DNA from: Rhodocollybia butyracea | Lineage: Eukaryota > Basidiomycota > Agaricomycetes > Agaricales > Omphalotaceae | Direction: 5' to 3' | Length of the DNA: 64,000 bases | Assembly: GCA_015501585.1 (NCBI GenBank) | Contig: JADNRY010000016.1 | Span: 372,001-436,000, forward strand | Shown: one piece after another, positions 20,911 through 32,572 of the stretch | Position numbering within the stretch: the stretch's first letter is position 1 | Layout: every line of letters starts with the position of its first letter | The notes under the pieces: model-generated | Database searches by the model: none | Told to the model about the DNA's origin: nothing | Seen by the model: the letters and a program-made list of their open reading frames with translations, nothing else | Translations under genes and position numbers: made by a program

Positions 20911-23249
20911 CTAACGTTGCCGCGTTTCAGATGCAGCAGTCCCGAGTTCTTTTAGCTTCGCGTAGATTTCATCGTCCTCGAATACATTGGCCTCTCCTTG
21001 CATCGTCGTTGAAGCATGGCATGTCGCGGCATGCTTCCACCTAACGCACGATGAGAAAAATCATCAGGAGGTCACATACATACGCGATAAATCGTGGAAC
21101 GGATAACCTACCAGAAAAGTTCCTTCACTTTAACTTCGACGTCTTTGACGCCTTCCACGGGAACCCATTTCGAGCACTTGTGGCACTTTCCCTCTTTCAA
21201 GGTCGATTTTTCGGTCTTGTGATTTGACGTTCGCGTGGTCATTCGAAACGCTAGTGGGGGAGAGAACGGTAACGCTGAAGCAGCGGAAATCCCTGACGGA
21301 TGACCGAAGAAGCATATCAGACTCGAGGTCTAATAGAAGGAACACCGTTACGCACCGTGACTATACTGCATGTGATAGCTGGGGAAAAGATACATGATTT
21401 ATGAGAGATAGTTTTTTTGTTCATTTTGAACGATTGTACTCTGATAAAGCGAGCCATAAAACGTCAGTCCGAAGGTCATGCAATACATAGTAATAAATCT
21501 CACCACTTGTACGCGGAAAATTTCATGGCAAGCCAAAGTTTCTTGCCCTCTCCTCCTCGGTCAACGTCTTCTATGCAGATCGGACATACACCCATCTTTT
21601 CTTTTCCCTTGCCCTTGACGAATCTTGGCGTATAAAGGTCGAACGCATTTCTTGGAGGATTATAAGTTCCGCCGGGGTGTGCCTTCTTGAAAACGAAGCC
21701 ATCAGCACTGGATGAGGAAAAGTCAGCGATTTCCTTGAATAAATGCTCGATAAATGCCACTAGCCTGTCTGAAAGTTTGAAGTATGTGCTCGCTGGGAAA
21801 CGTCGATAGAGCAGCGGGAAGATATCGTCCGATATTTGGAGCGCTGTGGTCTTCTTATCCACGATAATCTCGCGCGGGAACGTACGATGTGTGAATACCA
21901 GAGATGGCTCTACAGACAGCGATGTGGAAACTGCAGCCTTTTTCGTCCGCGAAGGCCCTGCTTGGCTCGATGGCTGGGTCACCTTCCGGAGAGATTTTTC
22001 GGGCACATCGAATGACTCATTGTCATCGTTGCTTTCCAGCTTTTCCTTTTCTTTAAGCGCGAGCCGAAAGTTGGACCGCGCCCGTTTGGGTGGCACTAGT
22101 GGTGTCGGAGACGCGACAGAATCATAGGGGCGTTTTTGCGCGAAACGGACGACCACAGAGGAAGCTGCATTTTGGGGAATATCGTCCTTCACGTTCATGG
22201 AGGACGGATCAGAGATACATTCGTCATCACTTGTCACGGGTGTCAAGGGACTTGACGGTGCGCTAACGGAATCCGCCGTTGTGGGAGATTTTTCGGGCGT
22301 TTGAAGCGTAAAAGGAGCACCAAACAAAGGGTCGACTTGTTTGTATGCAGCATCTTTTCCCTTTTTTGGAAGAAACAGATCTGATTCGGCGAGCGTGGCT
22401 TCGGAAAAATCCGCTGGACGAAGGCGAAAGGAGACAGCAGAAGATGAAGCATTGTGAATAGGAGAAGACTGATGAATCACTGGAGAGGCATCGGGCTGAG
22501 AAGGAGCTAGTGTGACGTCTTCTTTGTGGTAAATTCCGCCGTACTGCATCCCGTAAACATTATCCAGCAGTGAATTTGGCATGGATGAACCAGATGAAGG
22601 TGACGATGAACGCGAGGATGAATAATCAAGCAACGCAGTCATGCTACCCGAAGGCGACAGTGTTATTTTGTCAGGAGGCTTCATGGGTGTAGTAAAAAAA
22701 AGAACCCGGCAAATAATGATTTTCTGTTATTCCACCAGGAGTTGAGGCCTGCGCGTATCGCGAGGAAAAACGAAGCGGGGAGGGAGTACTCTGATTCAGA
22801 TTCGGCGCCGATCCGGTCCGTGCCGAGATTTGCTCGTCATTGCGCAGGGAAGACTTCAAAGATGAGTTTTGAGATGAAAAAGCAGTGGAACGCGAATTTT
22901 TCTGAGCAGTATCGGGTGAGAATTGAACAGAATAGAATGGAACCGCGTCGACAGGAATTTGAGGGAGGATATCGTCTCCTCGAGCACTTTTCGTCCGTCC
23001 GAGCGCGTTGAACGCGCCTTTTAGCATAGACGCAGTTTCGAAGAAGTAATTCCTATGTTCTGGAAGCAAGAAGGGATTTTTTTCATCAGAGAAAAAGCTG
23101 CTGTCGTGGATCTCTGCAAAAGAGGCGTGTTGAGGCTCTTGCAAGTTGAAATCAAATTCGTAGACGTGGCCATGATAAGTTGCAGGTGTGTCTGGCGCGT
23201 CAGAACGCGTCGGACTGAAGGAAAAGTCGAAGGAGTAGATGTTGTTCAT
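20911..23249 (-). CDS. Rua1-type zinc-binding transcriptional regulator
   Basis: The minus-strand ATG at 23249 starts a protein of about 690 residues. Exons: 23249-21504 (with one frameshift), 21378-21356, 21292-21112 and 21040-20911. The first 500 residues are Ser/Pro-rich and disordered. The C-terminus has the Cys/His pattern of the Rua1 C-terminal domain: CPICIED, then AMKFSAYKCYHMQYSHGIS, then KCHKCSKWV and FWWKHAATCH. In Ustilago maydis Rua1 regulates ustilagic acid biosynthesis; other members are putative regulators, and the target here is unknown. The frame breaks at 22693-22700, a run of eight A on plus; seven would restore it. The 125-nt intron 21503-21379 is long for this window. 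Confidence 0.78.
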
Positions 23250-24065
23250 CTTCGTGGTAGGAAAAAGAAAAGAAAAGTAGAATGTACGACGATTAATCCA
23301 CGCCACCGCGGTGTTTGGTTCTGAGGCTTTAGCATATCAAGGCGCTAATCTTCAGCGCTAAATTCCTTGAACACAAACTGTCAAAGCTTTTTTTATCTGT
23401 CCACTTGTATTACTGTTATTCAAACTACAAAAGCTTCAAGTTTCTCGTTTCAGAAGCTCCGAATGTGAAAAAAAAACGGAAATCTTTCTAAGCTGTAATT
23501 TCGACCACGCGCATTGTGGAACTCTTACTCGGCTGCATGCTAGGACCGGTTGGCAAGGCGCGTACGCGGTAGACTATATTTCGGGCCCGTCGCTTACTCA
23601 AACTGTATCACTCGTCCTCTGGATTTCTTCATCATGGCCGCCGAAAGCCAGCGGATTCCTTCGCTCTATCCGCGGTTTCCAGTTGGTTTCCAGAAACATT
23701 TGAGAAAAGAAGCTTAAGGGACATTGAGCTTTTCTGTGATAAATATTCCTTGTCAACTTCGGATGAACATTGAACTCCGCTACAGTTCAGAATTCAATGA
23801 CGAGGACTTGTATTCAGATATCAAAAAGCTGCAGATGACCGTCATGAACGACGTCAAAAACTGACAGTGATTCTAAAGAGAGTAAATCAAGATGAGGCTG
23901 TGCAACTCGCGGCATCTTGCTTGCCGATTTGTTATCTGGGCGCCTGGTCTCCAAGTATAAATTAACCCATTATAATTGTATTGGTGTAACTATCTGCATT
24001 CCTAACATTCCGAATCCTAGCGCGCCCTCGAACTTTTCTTCCTTTCCATTTTGACTTTGTAGTCT
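23250..24065. other. Intergenic, promoter side of the Rua1-like gene
   Basis: No supported gene. A short open frame begins at an ATG near 23634 but ends after about 23 codons. Pyrimidine-rich stretches near 24030-24060 may lead into the small candidate gene at 24066. Confidence 0.4.
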
Positions 24066-24305
24066 ATGATGGCTCGTATCGGCGACGCTACTAGAATCTG
24101 GGAGGTCAATATCCATTGGCCTTTGTACAGCCAGTGCAGCGTTTGGGACGGCCGAGGAGTAGACATTTGGGAGTGTATAATGGATCGTGAGTATTCAACT
24201 TTTCTTTTCTATTTTGAGCAGTTGTTCAATCATTTTGTAGATTATTCGAAACCTACTACACGTCCGCCGAATCCCTCCTACTGGCGATATCTCGCTCGTA
24301 GATGA
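24066..24305 (+). CDS. Candidate small two-exon protein (about 61 residues)
   Basis: A weak candidate. The ATG at 24066 opens 121 bases rich in Trp, Ile and Asp codons, then a good intron (24187-24240, GTGAGT to TTGTAG, 54 nt), then a second exon to the TGA at 24303-24305. The intron length is a multiple of three without a stop, so an unspliced 79-residue product is also possible. No homology recognised. Confidence 0.28.
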   Translation: MMARIGDATRIWEVNIHWPLYSQCSVWDGRGVDIWECIMDREYSTFLFYFEQLFNHFVDYSKPTTRPPNPSYWRYLARR

Positions 24306-25466
24306 TGAACTCGAAACAGACACACGAGATACCCACAGACAAACTTCCTGAAAGACGCAAAGTCTTTCATTGTTTCAACTCATGAAGCCATATAACCCTC
24401 ATTTTCGTCGACTTTCTCTCCGCCGAAATCCCTTACCCACTCTCAACCGGATCATGGGTCGTTGTCAATGGCCCACTCACTAGCCAGCTATTATCGCTGT
24501 GCTACTTGATAACCGCAGAGATTGCGCTCCGCGAGCTGCGATTCTTGGAGAATCGTGCACTGCTGTTGCTATCTTGTTATCGACATTTGCTTTCGAAGAT
24601 GGTTTAGGACTTGTTTCGCTGGCGTCGTCGAGCCTTTACCCTCTTGCATATCGCAATATTTAAGCATTCGTTTGCATTATTTATAATATGTGTATACCTT
24701 TTTCTCGACTGGGTTCTTTTTACTATGTACATACCTCTTTGCGACTCTACTCAACGTCCATCTCGATACCCCACACCCACAGTTACCATAACTACGTCAC
24801 TAATACGTCATTATTGTCCTTCAACGACGTCACTACAATCAGTCCATCTGACCCTGAAACGCTACATCCTCGGTTCAGCGTCGGCACTAGTGAATGCTAG
24901 TGAATGTATGCACTATTCTACACCTTTGTATTGACCAAATGGCTAGATGTGTTCAATACAAACCACTTCATAAAGCTCAATAAATGAGCTAAAAAAACCA
25001 AGTGCAACTAGCATTAGTTTTATCCAAGTGCAACTAATTTTGGGGACGACCCTGGTCGAGCTCGCATTGCAACAATCATCTGCTGAATCATATTGCCTTT
25101 AACTTGTAAATAACTGCCCAACGCTCCTGACCCTGCCTATGCCAAGGCTCATTGCTATGTCCAAATTATCGTTGAGAAGGCAGATTCCACCAACACAAGG
25201 TTCTTTCAATTCTGCCATAATTAACTAATATTCCTGGCAAAACAGTGGCAAAACTGGTTCTCCCATTTGCCATGGCAAAAATGATATGTACACTGTTATG
25301 TATCAATCAGGACTGTTGCTGGCCCATCTCGGAATAAATCGGGTAGATATTTCAAGGGTCGGTAAAATGTAAAACACAAGAAAACAGTGCTAAGATAGTA
25401 CACTGAGAGGTGCTAAAATGGTACAGTAACACAGGTGAAGGAATGTAATTTCGCAAAATCATCGAA
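24306..25466. other. Intergenic; 3' flank of F-box copy 1
   Basis: No gene seen. The part near 25320-25400 resembles the 3' flank of F-box copy 4 (for example GGTCGGTAAA followed by AAGACAAGAAAA-like sequence near 39750), so it belongs to the duplicated unit. Confidence 0.45.
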
Positions 25467-26958
25467 TCAATAATGACTTGGAAAGTAAATGATACCCTCC
25501 GCAATTGTAAATCCCCCGCTTGAAGACGCTGCAGTCGTTTATTCTCCGCAGCATTGAATCTAGCCAGCCATTCATCCTGCAGTTCCACTGGCTCTGAGAC
25601 TGAAGCTGGAGGGAGCTCAGTAGGTGGCGTTTCCGGAGGTCCAGGCGGCTCGGGTATCTTCAGCTGAACCACTTGATCAAGCTGTACTTTCATGAGCCGG
25701 GACTGAATACGGAAACGTTCCATCTTCTCTTCCAACCACCGAGACTCGACAAGATCGAGGACTTGTTTCGGCACCGGACTCCGCCTGTTATACCGTCCGA
25801 ACCGCAGATACTCAAGGTACGGTAACACAGGCTGCTCTTCCTTGTTCTTGCAAAGGAGGGACTGCAAAAACGTTTTTGCGGGTACCTTCTTGGCGAAGAA
25901 AGTGAACGAACGAAGAGAACTGAACGCGTTGATGATGACCGGGAGTTCGGCGGCCGAAATGAGATTTGCGCGAATGAGGGAAAGGTGCGTAAGGTGGTAG
26001 CGTTTGGAAAAGCCGTCCAGTGCTGTACAGAGTGTGTTATTAGGATCGTACCCCCATGCGGTGAAGGTCGGAAAATGAAGATGAAGCTCGGTAAGACATG
26101 GTGCATTGATGAAGGCGAGTGCATTACTCTCGACTAACGCCGCCTCAGAGTCAATTTTCAGCGTAAATGTCGTCAATTTGGGAAAGGTGAGTTGAGCCAT
26201 GGTGGAATATTGGATGTGGCAGTCCCCAAGGTACACAGTGCAATCTACAACGTTTGGGAATTTGGCCACCGGATTCCATGAATTTTCGACCGTCATAACA
26301 GATGTATCTTCCAGTACGAGGGACGTCACATGCGAGCCGTCGAAGGAGAAGTGGTTGAAGATCACATCCCCTTCGAGTATCATCCATGTCTTCCCACTTT
26401 CATGCTGGCCCCACCACCACTTTAGCGTTCTCAGCGGTGATTTGTCGAATGCCGCAGGGGTTTTAGGAGTTTTAGGCGGGTAGTCTAGCCTCGCCCGGTC
26501 GATAGTCATATCGAGCATGGTCAGGATAGGGAAAGAGCCACTGGGAAGGGTGATGAGCGGCGTCCATGATTTTTGCATGCCCTGTATCTTCAGACTTTGG
26601 ATTCGTGGGCGTGAGGGATTAGAGCTTTAACGACGCCTCGAGGAATGGGTCTATACGGTGTCCACAGATCTGGCGGTGGCTGCTGCTCTATGCGCACATC
26701 CGCTGGTAAAACGCTCCTGTTGAGCCAAGCCGTGATCATGGATTGGTGATCAAAGTTACTGAAAGTTTGGCCAAAAGACATGTAAAGAATGGACCATAAC
26801 CGCGGCGTGCTATTCAACGCGATGTCTCGCCAGGAACAACAGATATGGGTGAGGAGAAGTTGGGCGAGAGGCGTGTCATAGTTCAGTTCTGAGTACGCCA
26901 CGAAAATTTCGGATAAAAGTTCGTTGACAAGTTTGGTTACGGGTGGTCGAGTAGTCAT
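25467..26958 (-). pseudogene. F-box-like protein, copy 1, two single-base deletions
   Basis: The minus-strand ATG at 26958 opens an F-box-like start (LVNELLSEIFVAYSELN, CSWRDIALNSTPRLW). Compared with the intact copies, one base is missing near 26601-26620, so the frame ends at ALIPHAHESKV. The body then continues in another frame from about 26578. A second base is missing in the G run at about 25510-25518, which replaces the normal GFTI-EG ending with 50 unrelated residues. With both restored the gene would end at 25467. The 25 kb copy has an expanded Pro/Glu stretch (PEPPGPPETPPTE) before the end. It is a pseudogene unless both changes are sequence errors. Confidence 0.7.
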
Positions 26959-28821
26959 ACTAATTGTTTTTGTTTCCTATTCCAATAAGATTGAATATGG
27001 TTAGAATTTTAGAGCGTTGAGATGCATACAGTCTACTTCAGCTAAAAGCATTCGTGGAAGTGGAAGAAGCAAGAAATGGGCGATGAGTCAGGAAACGCGT
27101 AACTACTGAGGCACGTGTGAATCACTCTACGAGAGGCTGATCGATAGTGGTCGAACTTGAAAAACGCGTCTCTCCACAGACTCAGGACACGAGCCATACT
27201 ATAAGCGATGTTATGGGCTGACTTTTCTTCGCTAACTGCAGGACGTCTAGCCAGACTAAAATGACACGGCCCCACGGTTTTTATAATATGTACTTGAATT
27301 TTGCGGTGTCTATGTATATACATCAAGAGAAAGAGTATTTTCGACCCATTGCATCGAACCGCCTAAGATACACCAAACCCGAAAGCATCTGACTACCCTA
27401 ACCCATCTTGAAAACGAATCAGGGAGATACTTATTTGCTAACCGGTGAAGCCTGATGGTTCATCACTAAATCGGACAAAAGCTGCCGTCGGATGATACCA
27501 AAGGGCATTATACGTCAAAGTTTTGTATTATCATAATGGAATATCATACATCCCCATGGCCAAGGAATAATAAGACGATATTGCGATGTATTATGGTCTT
27601 ACTCTCAAATTGCAGTAGTATTGTGATCTCAGCTGCATATTATATCGGTGTGATATCTGATTTTCAACATCCCCCCATATTTTGTTGTTGATACGATGCA
27701 TTATATTCGAAAAGGATTATGTCCTGGTCCTGCAAGGGTTTCCCTGAGGGCATCACTGCATATGCCTCTCTGATTGTTTACTGCCGATATGCATGCATCC
27801 AACATGCACCTTTTCAACTTCTGCCGGTACTTTGGTGTGTTAATTCAACAGCGATGGGTATAGGCCAAAATCAGCTCCTTGAAATCCCAAGTTATTACTT
27901 AATCCCTTCAACAAAGCTTGCGATTTCATGAAAACAGATCTACAAGTCCGTTTCCGCTCGGGTAACACAACCCTGCTTGGCATCAGCGCCCCATTTTTAT
28001 GCCCCAATATATCTTTCTGACATGCGTGATAACCTGGGCTTACATTATTTAGCACCCTGAGGTAAATCAGGGTAAGTCGCTCTTTCTTTTTTCTTCCCCC
28101 ATCACCATCGTGTTTGTTCTCTCTCAACGCTCCCTCAAGACGCTCCCTCAAGACGCTCTGTCAAGCAAATCTACTCTATTCTGCAACTGACTCTCCTTCA
28201 AAAGACAACAAGATCTCTAATACCAAGACAAGGACGTGTCAAGCTCGCTGCAACGTGTCCGACAAATCAACTTCCAAGGCTCAAGATACACGCTTGACTC
28301 TACGACTCCGACTCTACGTTAACGCTCACTCCCCAGGTTCCCAGTCTGTTCCTCTTCTTTCTTCCTACTTATGTATCCTGACGATCGTCTTTCTTACTCC
28401 CTGTCCTTGTTCCAATTCATGTATAATGTATCGTTTTACTAGTTAGTACAAATTCAGGATATTCACCTCACGTTGTCGTACCATGAGCATTCTGAACCGG
28501 AAATTTACTGGCGGTGAGAATTTTATTGGTCCCATAATTCCTAGGCATTTTCTGTGCTTGAGGATCATGCGTTACATTCTAATACGTGTGAATGCCTTAC
28601 ACTTCAATAATTGTACTTGATTCTAAGGTCCTCCAGATATTTTCATGGATTGTAATTTGAGGTCATCACAGATTACTTGCCTCTCAAATATATTCAATGA
28701 GAATCTGACATGCAGTATTTTATTGATATTACGATCATTGCACCAAGTTTATATTGGATTTCGGGGGACTACCATCTATGGCCAAAATCTCTCCGATTTA
28801 GTGATGTTGTCCACAAAAACA
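26959..28821. other. Spacer between F-box copies 1 and 2
   Basis: The first 450 bases are the duplicated 5' flank of the F-box unit, matching 39600-39740 (GAGTATTTTCGACCCATTG and ATCAGG-AGATACTTATTT). The rest is AT-rich with no gene. A small direct repeat CCTCAAGACGCT occurs twice at 28133-28156. Confidence 0.45.
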
Positions 28822-29523
28822 TCAAACCAGATCTTCCTCCAACCATAGACAAATGGTATCCTCTGCTACTGTGAATCCCCCGGCTTGAAGACGCTGCAGT
28901 CGCGAATTCTCCGCAGCATTGAATCTAGATAACAATTCATCCTGATCCAAAGGAACTTCAGGCAAGAGAGCCATGCGATCAATCACCCTATCAATTTGTA
29001 CCTTCATCAGCCGGGAGTGAATATGGAAACGTTTCATCTTCTCTTCCAACCACCGAGACTCAACAACTTCTAGGAGTTGTTTTGGCAGAGCGTTGAAATT
29101 CTGGGTCTCGTACCATCCGAACCGCAGATACTCGAGGTATGGTAAAACAGGCTGCTTATCCTTTTTCTTGCAACTGAGCGACTGCAAGAATGTTTTTGGT
29201 GCTACCTTCTTGGCAATGAAAGTAAATGAACGAAGAGAGCTGAATGCATTGATGATAACCGGGAGTTCCTTGGGTGAAATGAGATCTGCACGAATGAGGG
29301 AGAGGTGCGTCAGACGGAAGTGTTTGGAAAAGTCAACCAATTTTGAAGCCAATGAATTATTAGGATTGTACTGCCTGACACCCGGCGCCATCAAAAATGC
29401 AAGATGAAGCTCAGTAAGAGATGGTACATTGATGAAGGTAAGTGTATCAAGCTCGACTAATGACGCCTCAGATGCACTTTTCAGGGTAAATGCCGTCAAA
29501 TTGGGGTGTGTTAGTGGAAGCAT
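28822..29523 (-). pseudogene. F-box-like protein, copy 2, C-terminal piece
   Basis: It continues the paralogous protein from MLPLTHPNLTAFTLKS to a stop at 28822, about 233 residues with leucine-rich, LRR-like text (LTHLSLIRADLISPKELPVIINAFSSLRSFTF). The matching N-terminal piece lies 1.65 kb away at 31183-31625 beyond an inserted element. About 104 codons that sit between the two pieces in copies 3 and 4 are missing. Confidence 0.75.
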
Positions 29524-29888
29524 GCCATGAATCTTAGGGTAGGGCTAATTAGTCGGATTAAATCACATTTGTTAATTAGCATTGTTATTAACATGTTATT
29601 AACATGTTAATCACCTCAGGCCTCGGAATACCATGTTAATTAATGTTAATCAGTTGTAAGTATGGCACATACTCACACGTGCTTCTACACTGCCACTGTC
29701 CTTTTATATCTTCGTTTCGTTATCCTTCTTCAGTAGAGTATCCCCACAATGATCGTTGTTCTTATTCTTGTTTAGTCGTCTTCTTTGTTTCTCTGCCGCT
29801 CGTAGCACATTGTGTCTCGCCGGAGAATAAACCGTGGTTCTGTCAATATCGTGTGACCATTTCGGAGTGTCTGTCGATACGAAACGAC

Positions 29889-30048
29889 TAATCTCGTTCC
29901 CAGATGCATACGACGCGGACCGCTCTGCCGCGATAAATACAGACATAAACAATCTGCCAAACACAAAACAAACATCAGAGCTGCGTCGTAGACATCTGGT
30001 GCATTCTGATCGTAAGGGGGCCGAGCACAACATAGCCACAGTGACATA
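29889..30048 (+). repeat. Left arm of an internal long inverted repeat
   Basis: This stretch is the near complement of 30403-30555. Shared text includes CATCTGGTGCATTCTGATCG, then TAAGGGGGCCGAGCA, and GATAAATACAGACATAAACA versus AATAAATACAGACATAAACA. The arms are about 155 bases around a 355-base centre. Confidence 0.65.
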
Positions 30049-30402
30049 CCTGTGACATATACCTGCCCCGTCCTCTTCCAACGTATTCAGAGGTAAAATT
30101 GAAGGTAAAATGGTGATAAAACATTTGTTTTTGGTAATAAAAAGAAGTAAGTCCAAGTCTACCAAGAATGATGTTCATTCTGAGTTGTGGTGACTGGTCA
30201 GTGGCAGATAGCTTTTGTGGCCATTTTGTGGCAGTTTGAGCCTTTTGTTAAGCTTTCTCATAGTATCTTTTATGGTTCTCTATGCAAGAATGCATAGTAA
30301 TCTTTAAAGGAAGCTACACACGGCCACTGCCAGTCCAAGTCGCAAGACTTCGAGTTTCTTATTCATTGAGGCGCAAGCTGCTGGGCGTCAAACCTGTCAC
30401 GC

Positions 30403-30555
30403 TAAGGTGGCTATGTACTGCTCGGCCCCCTTACGATCAGAATGCACCAGATGTTTAGGAAACGCTCGGTTGTTTGTTTGTTTGTTTGTTCGATGTTTAT
30501 GTCTGTATTTATTGTGTAGCGGTCCGCGTTTCCGTACATCTGGGTACGAGATTAC
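30403..30555 (-). repeat. Right arm of an internal long inverted repeat
   Basis: Inverted partner of 29889-30048. It includes a GTT-T repeat (TTGTTTGTTTGTTTG near 30474-30489) where the left arm has diverged. The pair lies inside the TIR element, so it may be an older element nested there or the element's own foldback. Confidence 0.65.
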
Positions 30556-31182
30556 GAAACGACAGCCTTTCATCAGTCCAAAGCTTGTATGTCCATTGAA
30601 TGAGTGAACTGCTAATGAATATTCACTAGGCAAAGCCTGTGGATGGTTTCCAAAACTTTTCTACCAATAAATCAGACGCCTCTAGTAAACCTCGCCAGCG
30701 TCAACTGGTGCTTGACAATCCCAATCAAGTTGATTTATGTGACACCTTGAGCTCTGATCAAGCAGACTTTGAGGATGGTAGCGGGTATATATGTGTAACC
30801 CACCTAGAGTGCCCAGACTCAGACTTTCGCTGTGATAAGTATGGGAGATGGTCTTGAACTTCAAATTGACTTCAACGTGGACCTGTTTTCAAGTTGTGAA
30901 AGAGCAGAGTTGGCCTTTTCCCTCTGTTTGTTAGCAACATACATGTATGGAGGAATACAAGGTAGTTGTGTATGATCTTGAGGGTGTTAATTTAGACGTT
31001 TAGGACTTATTAACACACTTGTATGTTAATAACATGTTAAAAAATCATTTATTTACACGTTAGTTACATTTAGCGCCCGGATGTTAATAACATGCTAATA
31101 ACTAGCGTTAGAAAGTCCCTCCAGAGGCCCGATGTTAGTAACAAAGTTATTAACATCCTGGGACTAATTAGCCCCACCTAGG

Positions 31183-31625
31183 ACGGGGAAGGAGCCACTA
31201 GGCAGGCTGATTAGCGGCGTCAACGATTTTTCAGTGCCTTGTATCTTCAGAGTCCGAATTCGTGAAGAGACAGAGACCAGAGCCTTAACGACTCCTCGAG
31301 GAACGCGTCTGCGATGTCCAGACATCTCTAGTGGTTGCTCCTGCTCTATGCGGACATCTACCGGTAAAACGCTCCTGCTGAGCCATGCCGTGATCATGGA
31401 CTGGTGGTCGAAGTCACTAGAATTTAGACCAAAAAACATGTAGAGGATGGTCCACAGCCGCGGTGTGCTATTCAGCGCGACATCTCTCCAGGAATGACAG
31501 ATATGCGTGAGGAGAAGCTGAGCAAGAGGCATGTCATAGTTCGGCTCTGAGTAGGCCACGAAAATTTCGGATAAAAGTTCGCTGGCAAGTTTGTTTATAA
31601 CGTGTGGCTGAGCTTCGTTAGTCAT
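31183..31625 (-). pseudogene. F-box-like protein, copy 2, N-terminal piece
   Basis: ATG at 31625. It encodes the F-box-like start (NKLASELLSEIFVAYSEPN, CHSWRDVALNSTPRLW) and continues in good frame to SLPSGSFPVL. It then enters the inserted element and stops at 31164. A truncated F-box-domain product of about 150 residues could still be made, but nothing shows that it is. Confidence 0.72.
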
Positions 31626-32572
31626 GCTAAGTGATATATTTCCTGTTCAGACAAGACTGAGCATGGTTAGAATTACTCTGCCATTATAGAGTGTTGAGAT
31701 ATTTACAGTTTACTCCTCTGGAGTGAGTCGTGAAAGTGGGAATCCAGTGGAAGCAATAACTTGAGTGAAGAGTCAGGAAGCGCGCGACTATCGAGGCACG
31801 TGTGATCGACGCTTTTGCATGGTGTCGCGTCTACATAAGTGTAGATCGTGAAAGAGACTATTGCGACCCATTGACCCGCCTAGGATATGCCATACTTTTC
31901 CATTACCGAAAGTACAGTTTGGAACGCGGGTATATTGCTTTGTTTGAACCCAGTGCGAGAAATTGCGAGTGTCTGGCAGTAGAAAAATAAATTTAGGCGG
32001 AGGACTGCACATTGAGACCATTGGCACAGGTATGGCGTACACTGTTGTTCTCGAGTTTCGGAGTAGCTCGCAGTTGTCCCCATGCTCAAAGGGGTCAGGT
32101 AACTGACAAATGAAATCCATTGCAAAATTTAGTCACAGACTCCCCCCCGTCTGCATATATGTGTATGTCATTGTTAGTGTAAGTATGAAGCCAAAGTACA
32201 AAATGACCTCAAAAGCCCAAGCGGGGAACAAGTAAAAGCTCGTCAAAGATACCGCAAAAAGTAAGATTCGTCGTCGATATGAAGACCCGACACGACCAGG
32301 CTGGGTGAACAGAAGCAGAATCGTAGTATACAGATGGAGCAAATAAGTTTGGACGAAGACAATGTACATATAAGCTTGGAGCATCAATTGAAAGTTCGCA
32401 AGTGTATACGTACTAGTAGAGGACAGAGGCACAAGATGCCAGACTCGGACATGCATGATGCATGATGCTGGGGAGGTCTGGGGAGGTGTCTGGAATATTG
32501 ACGGTGGAAATGGTGGCCGTCTCGCCAGGAGACTCGATGTCTTCCTCTCGCACCTCTCGATTGTTTGCAACT
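31626..32572. other. Duplicated flank between F-box copy 2 and the BCS1 pseudogene
   Basis: It matches 41312-42330 over most of its length (for example TAGATCGTGAAAGAGACTAT and the tract around GAAGACCCGACACGACCAGG). The bases matching about 42162-42322, which hold the stop of the functional BCS1-like gene, are deleted. No gene. Confidence 0.6.

Larger units (their letters stand above)
29533..31182. mobile_element. TIR element inserted in F-box copy 2 (about 1.65 kb)
   Basis: The ends are inverted: GGGCTAATTAGTC at 29542-29554 and its exact complement at 31162-31174. Imperfect identity extends outward through CTTAGGG (29533) and CCTAGG (31182, complement). Subterminal DNA on both sides is full of TTATTAACATGTTA-like words. 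No transposase-like frame is seen, so it is a non-autonomous element. It sits precisely where coding homology to the other F-box copies stops on both sides. A target-site duplication cannot be read because the flanking gene is deleted. Confidence 0.65.
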
